Shown: positions 8,244-17,894 of the stretch, piece by piece
Numbering within the stretch: the stretch's first letter is position 1
Layout: each line of letters starts with the position of its first letter
Assembly (NCBI GenBank): GCA_937923945.1
Contig: CALDWC010000032.1
Span: 1-44,423, forward strand
Length of the DNA: 44,423 nucleotides
Source of the DNA: an uncultured Treponema sp.
GTDB taxonomy: Bacteria > Spirochaetota > Spirochaetia > Treponematales > Treponemataceae
Reading direction: 5' to 3'
Translations under genes and position numbers: made by a program
The notes under the pieces: generated by a model
The model's database searches: none
Told to the model about the DNA's origin: nothing
What the model saw: the letters and a program-made list of their open reading frames with translations, nothing else

Positions 8244-8300
8244 AAAAAAAGCCCTCCCCTTAACGAACTGCGTTCCGAATTCCTCAAGCGGGAGAGCTTT
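8244..8300 (-). terminator. Intrinsic terminator of the HPr-like/ppdK operon
   Basis: On the minus strand the stem AAAGCTCTCCC (8300-8290) pairs with GGGAGGGCTTT (8258-8248) with one G-U pair, followed by a run of seven T (8250-8244). The loop is long (31 nt). It begins 26 nt after the ppdK stop. Confidence 0.75.
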
Positions 8301-8325
8301 ATTTTAACCGGTGTAAAAAATGCCG

Positions 8326-11055
8326 CTATTTTGCAGCTTTACGTCCGGGTGATTTTTTTACCGGTGCCGCCTTTTTTGCAACCGCTTTTTTGAGATTTGG
8401 TTTGATTTTTCTGCCTTCTTTATTTGCCTTTTCAATTTCGGCTTGAGCAATCGCAAGCAAAGCGATCGGCACCGAGTATGAAGAACACGAAACATAGTTC
8501 AGCCCCGCTTCCATGCAGAACTTGACATTTTCAGGCCGCGCCCCATGCTCACCGCAAAGGCCGCACACCAGCTCAGGCCGCACCAAGCGTCCGCGCTGCA
8601 AAGCGATTAAAATCAGCTGGCGAACCGCCGAATCCAACACGGCAAACGGATTTCCATCAATCAAGTCGTACATCGTGTAATCCGGCATAAAACTGTTAAA
8701 GTCATCCCGCGAAAGACCCAACGTCGTTTGCGTTAAATCATTCGTGCCGAACGAGAAAAACTGTGCATAGTTTGCAATTTCGTCCGCATTGAGTGCCGCC
8801 GACGGCAACTCAATCATAACGCCCATTTTGTAATTAAGCTTTTCCGCTTTGAACTTTTCTCGTATTTCTTCTTCAATTGCGGTCAAACCGACGTATGAGT
8901 GCCCTTCAATTTTCTTTCCGAATGCAATTTGCTTAAATTCGCGGAAACTCATAATAAGCGGAATCATAATTTCAGGATGCACTTCAATTTTTTCCTTTTG
9001 CAACGAATACGCCGCATCAAAAAGCGCTCGAAGCTGCATCGCATAAATTTCAGGATACGAAATGGCAACGCGGCAGCCGCGGTGTCCGAGCATCGGGTTG
9101 ATTTCCGACATCATAGCAATTTGCGAAGTGAGCTGCGCTTTATTGACGGTTGTTTTTTTAGTCGTTTTAATATGGTTCACATAATCAGCCATTTCAATTT
9201 CGTTATGCGGCAAAAATTCATGGAGTGGCGCATCGAGCAAGCGGATAGTAACTTCTTTTCCCGCCATCGCTTTGAAAATCCCGTAAAAATCATCTCGCTG
9301 AAATTTATACAATTTATTTAACGCTTTTTCCCGATCCGCAAGCGATTCGCTTAAAATCATTTCCCGGAAAATATTGATGCGTTCATCTTTAAAAAACATA
9401 TGCTCCGTTCGACACAAACCGACGCCTTCCGCCCCGAACTCCAAAGCTAAATTCGCATCGCGGGGACTGTCGGCGTTTGCACGAACGTGAAACCCGGAAA
9501 CGAACGCTTTTGTGAGCGTGATAAAATCCAAAAGCCCTGAAGTTTTCGGATCCGGCTCAATCAGTTTAACTTCACCGAAGTACACAATCGGATCGCCGTA
9601 ATACGGCACATTTAAGCTAATCAAATCGCCTTCGTTAATGGTAACACCTTCAATCACCGCTTTGTTTTTTAAAATTTTCATATCGGGACGAACCAGCGAT
9701 ATTTTTCCGTATTGGCGGGCAACAACGGATGCGTGAGCGGCGTATCCGCCCTCGTTGGACAAAACACCGGTTGAAACTTCAATCGCTTTAACTTCACCGG
9801 CATAGGTCGCAGGCATACACAAAATACAGCGGGTGTCTTTACCCTCCATTTTTGCTTTTTTCTGTGCATCAATCAGAGCATCCGCACTGAAATAAACGCG
9901 TCCGACAGCCGCTCCCGGAGCGCCGGCAATACCGCCTTTCGACATTTTCAGCGACTTAACACTCGTTACATCAATCACCGGGTGCAAAATTTCGTTGAGC
10001 TGTCCCGGTTTTACGGTCGACACGACATATTCCGCATCCACAACGTTTCGATTGTAGAGATCCAACAGCAAATGCACGAGCGAAATCGTCGACTTCGCTT
10101 CAACCGATTTTTGCTCAATCAGCCACAGTTTTCCCGACTCAACGGTAAACCGAATACGGCGAACATCCTTATTGACATCTTCCAACTTCCACGCAATTTC
10201 CTGCAATTTCGTTAAATACTTTGAACCGATAGAGTTAATATCTTTTCCGTCAGCACTCACCTCGTCAAACTGCTCAACATAAAACTCGCCCTGTAATTTT
10301 TTTTCACCGGTTACGATATTGCGAGTATTGAACACACCGGAATACGAATCCTTACCGTAGTTTCCGTATGCCATCGGCTGAATTAAAATCGCGACATCAT
10401 CCTCGTTATCTTCTTCCGTGTGCAGTAAATCACTAACAATATTAAGCGACGCATCAAGCTGAGTTTCCGCACTGTCGAAAAACGCTTCCGGCAAATATCC
10501 TTCAAACTTGGTCATCACTTCCGCACCGGAAAGTTTCATTTCAGTATCCAAAAGTTTTTGCACCTGAGAAAGAGCTACTTCAGCGGTTTTCAGCTCGGTT
10601 GCATTTTCTTTTAACTCAGCCGTTTTTTGCATAACTTGAAAAATACCTTTCAGCATAAAGGCAACTTCGTGTGCGGCAAATTTTTCACCGACTTTCGCTT
10701 CAAAACCTGCAAGATTTTTTCTCGTCAAACCGAAGTTATGCAAAGTCGGATACGCGGAAATGCTCAAATTCGGCGAAACGACAATTTTCAGCAACAAAGG
10801 ATTTTCCGCATCGTCAAATTTCTTATCAACGGTTTTGCCCATTTTATCAAAAAAAGGCTTTAAAATTTCACAAACCTGTTCATCCGCCAATTCTTGCGCA
10901 ACCGTCGCATCGATAATAATACCCGGCAAAACAGACAAATTAAGTTCGGCAAGTTGATCTACTTCGCGCCCCCGAATACCGAAGTATTGCCGATCTACTT
11001 TTGCGTTGATCCGAGTTTCATCACTGAAATAGTAAATATTTTTTGCAATAGACAT
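8326..11055 (-). CDS. ppdK: Pyruvate, phosphate dikinase
   Basis: This enzyme interconverts pyruvate, ATP and phosphate with PEP, AMP and pyrophosphate, and in fermentative spirochaetes probably serves glycolysis with PPi-linked energy saving. The 909-residue protein has an N-terminal ATP-grasp half, the swivelling phosphohistidine domain with H441 in GGYAAHASVVAR, and the PEP-binding barrel ending in CGLCGEHG (831-838, catalytic Cys 834). The usual TSH before the phosphohistidine is AAH, and the ATP-grasp half is quite divergent. The last ~25 residues form a Lys/Ala/Pro-rich basic tail not typical of the family, which accounts for part of the extra length. AGGAGGA precedes the ATG. The HPr-like gene lies 9 nt upstream on the same strand, so the two are co-transcribed. 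Confidence 0.95.
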   Translation of the reverse strand: MSIAKNIYYFSDETRINAKVDRQYFGIRGREVDQLAELNLSVLPGIIIDATVAQELADEQVCEILKPFFDKMGKTVDKKFDDAENPLLLKIVVSPNLSISAYPTLHNFGLTRKNLAGFEAKVGEKFAAHEVAFMLKGIFQVMQKTAELKENATELKTAEVALSQVQKLLDTEMKLSGAEVMTKFEGYLPEAFFDSAETQLDASLNIVSDLLHTEEDNEDDVAILIQPMAYGNYGKDSYSGVFNTRNIVTGEKKLQGEFYVEQFDEVSADGKDINSIGSKYLTKLQEIAWKLEDVNKDVRRIRFTVESGKLWLIEQKSVEAKSTISLVHLLLDLYNRNVVDAEYVVSTVKPGQLNEILHPVIDVTSVKSLKMSKGGIAGAPGAAVGRVYFSADALIDAQKKAKMEGKDTRCILCMPATYAGEVKAIEVSTGVLSNEGGYAAHASVVARQYGKISLVRPDMKILKNKAVIEGVTINEGDLISLNVPYYGDPIVYFGEVKLIEPDPKTSGLLDFITLTKAFVSGFHVRANADSPRDANLALEFGAEGVGLCRTEHMFFKDERINIFREMILSESLADREKALNKLYKFQRDDFYGIFKAMAGKEVTIRLLDAPLHEFLPHNEIEMADYVNHIKTTKKTTVNKAQLTSQIAMMSEINPMLGHRGCRVAISYPEIYAMQLRALFDAAYSLQKEKIEVHPEIMIPLIMSFREFKQIAFGKKIEGHSYVGLTAIEEEIREKFKAEKLNYKMGVMIELPSAALNADEIANYAQFFSFGTNDLTQTTLGLSRDDFNSFMPDYTMYDLIDGNPFAVLDSAVRQLILIALQRGRLVRPELVCGLCGEHGARPENVKFCMEAGLNYVSCSSYSVPIALLAIAQAEIEKANKEGRKIKPNLKKAVAKKAAPVKKSPGRKAAK

Positions 11056-11064
11056 CTTTTCCTC

Positions 11065-12126
11065 CTAGAATAAGTTCAAAACGGTATCGGGTGAACCTTT
11101 TAAAAATGCACCGAAACTGGGACTCGCACCCTGTGCCAAATATTTTCGCAATTTCGATAAGTCGTTGATTTCATCGGCGGCAACCGAAAACTGAATCATC
11201 GTACCGTGTTTTACCTTTCCCCACTTAAAAAGGGTATTAATATCAACAATTCGTTCTCCGTCGTAATACACCATAACTTCCGCATTCGGGTATTTTGCAT
11301 TATAGGCTCGGATAATCCGTTTCCATGCTTCAACGTTCCCATTGTGGAAAAGCTCGTTCGTAACCAAAACGGATACGAGCGGCGACATGTTTTTTCGACC
11401 GACCGGTGCAGTCGCGGCAGGGGTGCTTTCACGGCGCAAATAATCCGGCACTTCATACTGCGGCTCTTCGTACGAAGTCTGTACGGCAGTTCGCGATGAA
11501 GTCGGAACACGGCGAGTCGGAGCTTTTCGACCCGTCGGTTTTTGTTCCGCCGTTGCACTCGTTTTCGATGTTTTCGGAGCTTCGACTTTGAAAATAAAAT
11601 CGCCCGATTTTACGGAAGTTGCTAATTTTGTTTTTTTATTTTCATATATGAGTTTCGTCACTGCATTTGCGATTGCATCCGCTATTTTTTTATCTAATTC
11701 ATCATCGTCTTTACCGATATAAATATTTAAAAGTTCATTTTTTCTCAAACTATCCAGAACACCGGTGTTTGCCGGGTTTTTAGGGTTAAAAATTAAAAAT
11801 CCCATATCGGGATGATGATAACCCAGCACGATATCGACACCATGCCATGTTGCAATCTCGGCAATAACATCGTTTGACGACTTGCAAATTGTTTCAAGGT
11901 TCACCGAATACGCATGGTAATTTTTTTTATCCAAAAGTACCACCGAAATGATCGGTAAAACTTCATCCGGCACAATTTCCTTTTCAAGAATCATCGTATT
12001 AATTGTATCCGCAATATTTTCATTGTCAGCATTTAAAATATCGATAACGGCTTGACAATGACCGACCGCATTATTAAAATCGGCTCTTTTTGAAAATGGC
12101 ACATAAAAGTGCGTTTTAGTTTCCAT
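11065..12126 (-). CDS. Uncharacterised protein with C-terminal HPr-like domain
   Basis: I do not recognise a named family for the whole 353-residue protein, which sits where TP0747 lies in T. pallidum. It has three parts: an alpha/beta N-terminal region (about 1-180), a Ser/Thr/Pro/Arg-rich linker (about 183-246), and a C-terminal domain (about 250-335). The last part follows the HPr phosphocarrier pattern strand for strand: VSVLVT, a helix, AEVMVYYDGERI, the TLFKWGKV helix, GTMIQFSVAAD and a final helix. A histidine (H261) falls near HPr His15, but the Arg-Pro of the HPr active site is missing; T298 aligns with HPr Ser46. It is 9 nt upstream of ppdK, whose product is related to enzyme I. A regulatory or structural role at the CfpA filament is possible. 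The fold is an inference by eye. Confidence 0.75.
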   Translation of the reverse strand: METKTHFYVPFSKRADFNNAVGHCQAVIDILNADNENIADTINTMILEKEIVPDEVLPIISVVLLDKKNYHAYSVNLETICKSSNDVIAEIATWHGVDIVLGYHHPDMGFLIFNPKNPANTGVLDSLRKNELLNIYIGKDDDELDKKIADAIANAVTKLIYENKKTKLATSVKSGDFIFKVEAPKTSKTSATAEQKPTGRKAPTRRVPTSSRTAVQTSYEEPQYEVPDYLRRESTPAATAPVGRKNMSPLVSVLVTNELFHNGNVEAWKRIIRAYNAKYPNAEVMVYYDGERIVDINTLFKWGKVKHGTMIQFSVAADEINDLSKLRKYLAQGASPSFGAFLKGSPDTVLNLF

Positions 12127-12144
12127 ATATTCATATTCCCCTTT

Positions 12145-12178
12145 AAAATAAAACCCCCGAAAATGGTAATCGGGGGTT
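12145..12178 (-). terminator. Intrinsic terminator downstream of cfpA
   Basis: The stem AACCCCCGA (12152-12160) pairs perfectly with TCGGGGGTT (12170-12178) and is followed on the minus strand by TTTTATTTT. It separates cfpA from the HPr-like gene. No separate promoter is obvious for the downstream gene, so partial read-through may feed it. Confidence 0.85.
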
Positions 12179-12218
12179 AAAATTAATTCATAAGTTAGAT
12201 TTTTCTTCCCTTACGAAC

Positions 12219-14273
12219 TTAAATTTTTGACAAGCCTGAGCTTGATTTTCCGCGTCGACCCGTTTTAGGTGCTGCACCCGCTTTCGTGGTGCGCGGAGCA
12301 TGTTTCGTAGTCGCTTTTCCAGCCGGTAAGCTCTTAGTCGCTTCAGCTGCTTCTGCTTCAAGCATCGGAGCAGACATCACTTCGCTGAACGAAGCACGAC
12401 CGGCGGCTTCTCCTGCTTTCGGATCGCCCACACCCTCATCATCAGCACTTCCGAACGACTTTGCAAGGTCGGTACGAACGGTTGAACGTCGGCGCGAGAA
12501 CGAAGCAAACGCAGCGTCTTCAAAGCCCTTGGAAATACCTGCCAAGAATTCATTAAGGAGGTTTGCCATGCCATCCAAAGTCGCTTTTTTCCGCTTGATT
12601 GAAGTAATGTCAATGTCAAGCAAAATACCCGGCTGCACATGGTACGGGTTGATCATGTAATCGAATGTTGTAAATTCGGATTCAAGCTTGTTCAAGCGAT
12701 TTTCCATAACACGACGTTCGATCGGATATTTGTAATCGTACATTTGTTGCAACTTTTCACGCATGAGGATGAGCCTTTTGCGGAGCTTGTCTTTTTCGTA
12801 AATGTATGTGCGATTCATTTTTTCAACTTCGGTTTCACCGACTTTTACAAAGGAAATTTCGTCCCACACTTTTGCAATATCTTCGTATGCCGGCAAGCCG
12901 TCTTTTTCTTTGTAGTTTTTGCGGATGTAGTTCTTGTACTTTCCTGCCAAGTCATCGAAATCAGTAATACGAGTACCGAACTTTGACTTGTCATAGATTG
13001 AATGAACAACGTCCCAAATGTGTCCAATTTCGGTTTCAAATGAGCGAACCATCACTTCGTATGCTTTTCGCTCTTCAAGGAGCTGCGCACTGTTGATGTA
13101 GCGGAGCAAAATTGAAAAGCGTTCATCCGGAAGGTTTGCAACATCGGTATCATCGTACTCGCGAATAATAACTTGGCGAGCATTTTTCATGTTTTCGATG
13201 TACTGATAACCCATTTTTGAAGTATCCAAGATTGAGGTGATTGAGTTAATCGCCGTATTAAAACCGCGGCTTCGGATGTTTTCCAAGTCAATAATTTTTT
13301 TCAAGTTTTCGCGAATATTCAACTGGTCAAAAGTTTCCGGATCGATTTCAGCTCGCAAGTTGTTGATCCGATCCATAAGTTCCTTTGACAGCGTGCTGTA
13401 TCGCTTGCTCTCCGGATTATCAACTTCATCATCGGTGAAGTCTTCAACGCGATTCATCTTTTCAAAAATGAGGGAACTTTCGTCAAGTTCATCCAAACCT
13501 TTGTCAATTCGTTCATCCTTGAGCTTTTCAATTTCCTTGTCAATTTCCTGGATATAGTGATTCGACAACAGATCTTTGATAATGTACTCAACGGTTGACT
13601 GATAGTGGAAAATCGGGCTGATTAACTCGGTGTCCAAAATGTTAATTGACAATTTAACATCGGTAACGGTCTTCGGCTTTGTAAGGTTATCTTTGAAAGC
13701 ACATTTAACGATTGCATAGGCGTTCTGTCCGCGGACAAAAGCTCCAACGTCGGTTTTTTGACGCAGCAACGAGTTGGTCAACGTTTCCAAGTCGTTTACA
13801 CCGCGCTGAACGTGACCTTGCAAGTGTCCGTACATGTTGACGATTGACTTTTCAATTTCGCCGGTGTTAAACTTGTCCGCACCGCCGACTTGATCCAAAA
13901 GGTTAGCAATTTCTTTCGGAGTGTATCGGTCAACAACTTTCATTTCTTCGCGGTCGATGAAGTTTCGAACCTTTTTCACCATTTCATCTTCAGCGGTTAC
14001 CATGTAACGGTTGAACATGTTTTGGTAGTTCTGGTTGAAGTAGTTATACAACTTTTCCTTCACGCCGCCCATAACATCCAATCTTTCCAACACATCTTTC
14101 GGAAGTTTTGTTGTTAAGTGATGTAACACTTTGTTTGTTTCTTCTTCGATCAACTGATTTACTTCTTTCTGTTGATCTCGGTAATCTTGCGCTAATGAGT
14201 TTCGTGAACCGACAGCACTGGGCTTTTCAGGATGGAACACATTAGGACTCTGAGGTAGATCTAAACTTGCCAT
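12219..14273 (-). CDS. cfpA: Cytoplasmic filament protein A (CfpA)
   Basis: CfpA forms the ribbon-like cytoplasmic filaments that run along the treponemal cell body beneath the flagella and are needed for normal chromosome segregation and cell division in T. denticola. The 684-residue protein starts MASLDLPQSPNVFHPEKP as I remember for treponemal CfpA, and its length is close to the T. pallidum protein (about 678). It is soluble, with long charged heptad-rich helices through most of its length (about 25-620) and no membrane segment. The C-terminal ~80 residues are Ala/Ser/Gly/Lys-rich and low in complexity. AAGGAGA gives a good ribosome-binding site. It is transcribed as a single gene between its own promoter and a strong terminator, in keeping with an abundant structural protein. 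Confidence 0.95.
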   Translation of the reverse strand: MASLDLPQSPNVFHPEKPSAVGSRNSLAQDYRDQQKEVNQLIEEETNKVLHHLTTKLPKDVLERLDVMGGVKEKLYNYFNQNYQNMFNRYMVTAEDEMVKKVRNFIDREEMKVVDRYTPKEIANLLDQVGGADKFNTGEIEKSIVNMYGHLQGHVQRGVNDLETLTNSLLRQKTDVGAFVRGQNAYAIVKCAFKDNLTKPKTVTDVKLSINILDTELISPIFHYQSTVEYIIKDLLSNHYIQEIDKEIEKLKDERIDKGLDELDESSLIFEKMNRVEDFTDDEVDNPESKRYSTLSKELMDRINNLRAEIDPETFDQLNIRENLKKIIDLENIRSRGFNTAINSITSILDTSKMGYQYIENMKNARQVIIREYDDTDVANLPDERFSILLRYINSAQLLEERKAYEVMVRSFETEIGHIWDVVHSIYDKSKFGTRITDFDDLAGKYKNYIRKNYKEKDGLPAYEDIAKVWDEISFVKVGETEVEKMNRTYIYEKDKLRKRLILMREKLQQMYDYKYPIERRVMENRLNKLESEFTTFDYMINPYHVQPGILLDIDITSIKRKKATLDGMANLLNEFLAGISKGFEDAAFASFSRRRSTVRTDLAKSFGSADDEGVGDPKAGEAAGRASFSEVMSAPMLEAEAAEATKSLPAGKATTKHAPRTTKAGAAPKTGRRGKSSSGLSKI

Positions 14274-14325
14274 TTAATTTCTCCTTAATTTAGCAGTTTT
14301 ATGTAGTTACAAAGCTACACCCTAC

Positions 14326-14353
14326 ATTCTACATATTTTTAAAACTTTGTAAA
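14326..14353 (-). promoter_or_regulatory. Candidate cfpA promoter
   Basis: TTTACA (14353-14348), a 16-nt spacer and TAGAAT (14331-14326) lie about 53 nt upstream of the cfpA ATG, in an AT-rich gap behind clpX. Further upstream AT-rich tracts may act as UP-type elements. Confidence 0.45.
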
Positions 14354-14470
14354 GTCTTTTTTTTCGTTTTTTATAAATTTTATAAAAACTTTACATTATA
14401 TGGAGCGTTTATTTAAAATCAGCAATTAAACAAACGCGCAGTTCCTAAAAGTTTTTCCGCAATACGTACT

Positions 14471-15730
14471 TCACGCGGTTTTTGATGAAAGTATTTGAAT
14501 TTCAGGAACAATGGAGTTCTCGACAATGTTCTTAGTAATCGTAATTTGTTTTTTACCTTTTACGGACGGCGATTTATACATCGGTTCGAGCATCAACTTT
14601 TCGATAATTGCCCGTAATCCGCGCGCTCCCGTATTTTGATCAATAGCTTTTTGGGCAATTGCATCAATCGCGTCTGGTTCAAAAATCAAACGCGTTTCAT
14701 CAAAACTGAATGACTGTTGATATTGTTTGGTAATTGCATTTTTCGGCTCGGTCAAGATACGTTTCAAATCTTCTTTGTTGAGCGGATTTAACGCAACGGT
14801 GATCGGCAATCGCCCAATCAATTCCGGTATAATTCCGAACTTAACCAAATCATCAGGGATTAAATCTTTATAAAGTTCCGTCAAGTTTTCTTCATCGTGG
14901 GTTTTTATATCCGCAGAAAAACCGACCGGATGTTCACAAACGCGCTGCTTGACGATTTTTTCCAAACCGACAAACGCTCCCGCACAAATAAACAAAATGT
15001 TGGAAGTGTCAATTTTATACGTGTCTTGATTCGGATGCTTACGTCCCCCATTTGGCGGAACCGACGCTTCCGTGCCTTCGATGATTTTCAAAAGTGCTTG
15101 CTGTACACCTTCACCGGAAACGTCTCGTGTAATTGAAACGTTTTCGCTTTTCCGTGCAATTTTGTCAATTTCATCAATGAATACAATGCCGTGTTCCGCC
15201 TTTGCAATATTCCCGTCGGCATTTTGGATAAGTTTGAGCAAAATATTTTCAACATCATCTCCGACATAGCCGGCTTCCGTGACGGTAGTCGCATCGGCAA
15301 TCGCAAACGGCACATCCAGTTTTTCGGCAAGCGTTTTTGCTAAAAGCGTTTTTCCCGAGCCGGTCGGACCGAGTAAAAGCACATTGGATTTTTCCAAACG
15401 GATACTGTCTTCGGCGGATTCTGCAACAGATTGTCCGATTCGTTTATAGTGATTGTACACCGAAACCGACAGAACTTTTTTTGCATAATCCTGTCCGATA
15501 ACATATTCGTCCAAGTATGCTTTGAGTTCAACCGGCGTCGGTAAATTTTTGAGTTGAAAACCGTTTCCGTGTCGTTCGGCTTTTCGTTTGTCGATATATT
15601 TTTGACACAATTCTACACACTGTTCACAAATTGAAACATCCCCGGGACCGGGAACGATAATCGTATCCGGAGATTCCGGACGTCCGCAAAATGAACACAT
15701 ACGGTTATAAAGTGGTTTATATTTAGCCAT
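14471..15730 (-). CDS. clpX: ATP-dependent Clp protease, ATP-binding subunit ClpX
   Basis: ClpX is the AAA+ unfoldase that feeds tagged proteins into the ClpP chamber. The 419-residue product has the N-terminal four-cysteine zinc-binding domain (C12, C15, C35, C38), Walker A GPTGSGKT (121-128), Walker B IVFIDEIDK (182-190) and a VGF tripeptide in the ClpP-docking loop (HPVGFSA). Length and domain order are normal. It follows clpP by 49 nt and tig by one gene, the common tig-clpP-clpX arrangement. No clear terminator was found between its stop and the cfpA promoter. Confidence 0.97.
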   Translation of the reverse strand: MAKYKPLYNRMCSFCGRPESPDTIIVPGPGDVSICEQCVELCQKYIDKRKAERHGNGFQLKNLPTPVELKAYLDEYVIGQDYAKKVLSVSVYNHYKRIGQSVAESAEDSIRLEKSNVLLLGPTGSGKTLLAKTLAEKLDVPFAIADATTVTEAGYVGDDVENILLKLIQNADGNIAKAEHGIVFIDEIDKIARKSENVSITRDVSGEGVQQALLKIIEGTEASVPPNGGRKHPNQDTYKIDTSNILFICAGAFVGLEKIVKQRVCEHPVGFSADIKTHDEENLTELYKDLIPDDLVKFGIIPELIGRLPITVALNPLNKEDLKRILTEPKNAITKQYQQSFSFDETRLIFEPDAIDAIAQKAIDQNTGARGLRAIIEKLMLEPMYKSPSVKGKKQITITKNIVENSIVPEIQILSSKTA

Positions 15731-15779
15731 GCTTTCTCCTCAAAATGAAACTCAAATGGAACACTGTGTTTTGCTTTCG

Positions 15780-16388
15780 CTATTTTTTTTCGTTATTGCG
15801 AAGCATCACTTTATCAATGATGCCGTATTCGCAAGCTTCTGTGGCAGACATAAAATAATCTCGCTCCAAATCACGAGCGACTTCCGCTTCGGCTTTTCCC
15901 GTACATGATGCAAAGTATTCAATAATAAGCTTTTTCAACCGTATAATTTCACGCGCCCCGATACTAATGTCAGAAGCTTGCCCTTCAACGCCGCCCCAAG
16001 GTTGGTGAATCAGCACGCGGGAAGAAGGAAGTGCAAACCGTTTTCCCTTCGTACCGCCGGCGAGCAAAACCGCCGCCATACTTGCAGCCTGACCGAGACA
16101 AATCGTTTGCACATCGGGACGGATGTGTTGCATTGTGTCGTACATCGCAAGTCCCGCGGTCACGGAACCGCCCGGCGAATTAATATACACACTAATATCT
16201 TTATCAGGGTTTTGTGACTCCAAAAAAAGGAGCTGGGCTACCATTAAATCGCATGTTGCGTCGTTAATTTCGCCGTCAACAAAAACAATTCTATCCTTCA
16301 AAAGGCGTGAAAAAATATCGTAACTGCGCTCTCCGTTTCCCGTTTGCTCAATAACATACGGAACCAACGTGTTCATTTGTTCGTTCAT
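15780..16388 (-). CDS. clpP: ATP-dependent Clp protease proteolytic subunit ClpP
   Basis: ClpP is the tetradecameric serine protease that degrades substrates delivered by ClpX. The 202-residue protein has the catalytic triad in its usual settings: S103 in GQAASMAA, H128 in RVLIHQPWGG and D176 in LERDYFMSA. The substrate-binding strand INSPGGSV is at about 70-76. AAGGAAG precedes the ATG at 16388. It lies between tig and clpX, all in one direction with gaps under 50 nt, so these three form an operon. Confidence 0.97.
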   Translation of the reverse strand: MNEQMNTLVPYVIEQTGNGERSYDIFSRLLKDRIVFVDGEINDATCDLMVAQLLFLESQNPDKDISVYINSPGGSVTAGLAMYDTMQHIRPDVQTICLGQAASMAAVLLAGGTKGKRFALPSSRVLIHQPWGGVEGQASDISIGAREIIRLKKLIIEYFASCTGKAEAEVARDLERDYFMSATEACEYGIIDKVMLRNNEKK

Positions 16389-16436
16389 TATTCTTCCTTA
16401 AAAACCACGTATTTTTACCGGATACAAAACATTCAT

Positions 16437-17810
16437 CTAACGTACCTGCTGCTGCAGCAACTCACTTGCGGCAATCTTTTCGCCGTCTTCAACCGTGCAA
16501 GCCGCCAATATGAGGTCAAACAGTTTCCGCTCTTTGATAATATCGGTTAAATAGTTTTTATACTCATCGCTGCCGTATTTTTCTTTTACATCTTTGAGCT
16601 GCATATTGGATGATTCAGCAATGTCGTTGTATTCCGTCTCAAAGTCCGCTTCCGTTACCGTAATTTCCGGTTTTGCTTCCAAAAGAGATTCAATCACAAT
16701 ACGCTTTTTTAATTCTTTTACGGATTCGGGTTTGACCGCTTCCGCAAAACGTTCTTTGTTGTAGCCGTCCTGCTGTTTATTCATCATTGCCGTCAACTGC
16801 GCTTCGCTGATTCCCATCTGGCGTGCAACATTCGCCCAGCGCAAATTCACGTCGGCGTTTACCATTGATTCAGGCAAAGCAAAGTCATTCGCTTCCAAAA
16901 CGCTGTCGAGATAATTGTCAATTTTAATTTGCTGAATTCGAGCATCGACGGCTTTCTTGATTTTTTCCGTTAAATCTTTTTTCAAATCATCGAGGGTTTT
17001 AAATTTTTCGTTTACATCCTGCGCGAGGTCGTCATCCAGTTTCGGCATATCGCGGAACTTCAACGCCGTCAACTTTACACGTACCGTCACTTTTTTTCCG
17101 GCAAGGCTCGCTACTTCGTAATCTTCAGGGAAATCCTTCGTAATATCTCTTTCCTCGCCTTTTTTCATCCCGATAATATCGTCATCCAGATGGTAGATAT
17201 TGTATTTGGTACCGACTTCAAATGCAAACTCTTTTCGTTCGGTTTCGGCAATCGGGTTACCGCTTTCATCCAACTCCGCATAATCAACGGTTACAAGATC
17301 TCCCTGTTGTACCGTCTCATCGTCTTTTTTGTCAACCACAAATGAGTTGTTGCGCTGAATAACTTTCAGCTCGTTTTCAAGAGCTGCGTCTTCATCGGTT
17401 ACCACCGGCGCTTTGATCGTAAATCCGTCAATTTTTTTCAAATCGGCTTTCGGAAAAATATCGTAAGAAACCGAAAAGGTAAAATCCTTGTCCGGTTCAA
17501 ACTCCAAGTCGCCGATCAATTCCGGCTGTTCATAGCCGAGCGGTTTAATATCTTTGTCGTCCGTATCAAAAATTTCAGTTAAGGCTTTTTCAATGAGGTT
17601 TGACCCCGCTTCCATTTTTAAAGATTTACCGTATCGTTGCTCCAAAATCGTTGCCGGAACTTTTCCCCGTCGGAAACCCGGAATTTGAGCGTTTTTCACA
17701 TAGGTTTCAATAACCTTATCGTACGCTTCTTTGGCATCTTGCTTATCAATTGTAACATCTAATTGAATGTTGGAAGACCCGAGGTCTTTAACTTCTTTTT
17801 TAATTTCCAT
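16437..17810 (-). CDS. tig: Trigger factor (ribosome-associated chaperone)
   Basis: Trigger factor binds at the ribosomal exit tunnel and shields nascent chains; it also has peptidyl-prolyl isomerase activity. The 457-residue protein carries the ribosome-docking signature GFRRGKVP at about 45-52 in the N-terminal domain, an FKBP-like middle domain (about 165-250) and a helical C-terminal arm domain. Its length is slightly above E. coli Tig (432). GAGGG lies just upstream of the ATG at 17810. It is the first gene of the tig-clpP-clpX set and starts about 85 nt downstream of the tRNA terminator, so it needs its own promoter. I could not identify that promoter with confidence. Confidence 0.96.
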   Translation of the reverse strand: MEIKKEVKDLGSSNIQLDVTIDKQDAKEAYDKVIETYVKNAQIPGFRRGKVPATILEQRYGKSLKMEAGSNLIEKALTEIFDTDDKDIKPLGYEQPELIGDLEFEPDKDFTFSVSYDIFPKADLKKIDGFTIKAPVVTDEDAALENELKVIQRNNSFVVDKKDDETVQQGDLVTVDYAELDESGNPIAETERKEFAFEVGTKYNIYHLDDDIIGMKKGEERDITKDFPEDYEVASLAGKKVTVRVKLTALKFRDMPKLDDDLAQDVNEKFKTLDDLKKDLTEKIKKAVDARIQQIKIDNYLDSVLEANDFALPESMVNADVNLRWANVARQMGISEAQLTAMMNKQQDGYNKERFAEAVKPESVKELKKRIVIESLLEAKPEITVTEADFETEYNDIAESSNMQLKDVKEKYGSDEYKNYLTDIIKERKLFDLILAACTVEDGEKIAASELLQQQVR

Positions 17811-17894
17811 AAACCCTCACTTGCTGTCGTTGGACAGAACCCTATAAATTTCAACCGCGTTCGGTACGGCGGCACCGTATGTTGTTTCGGTTAT

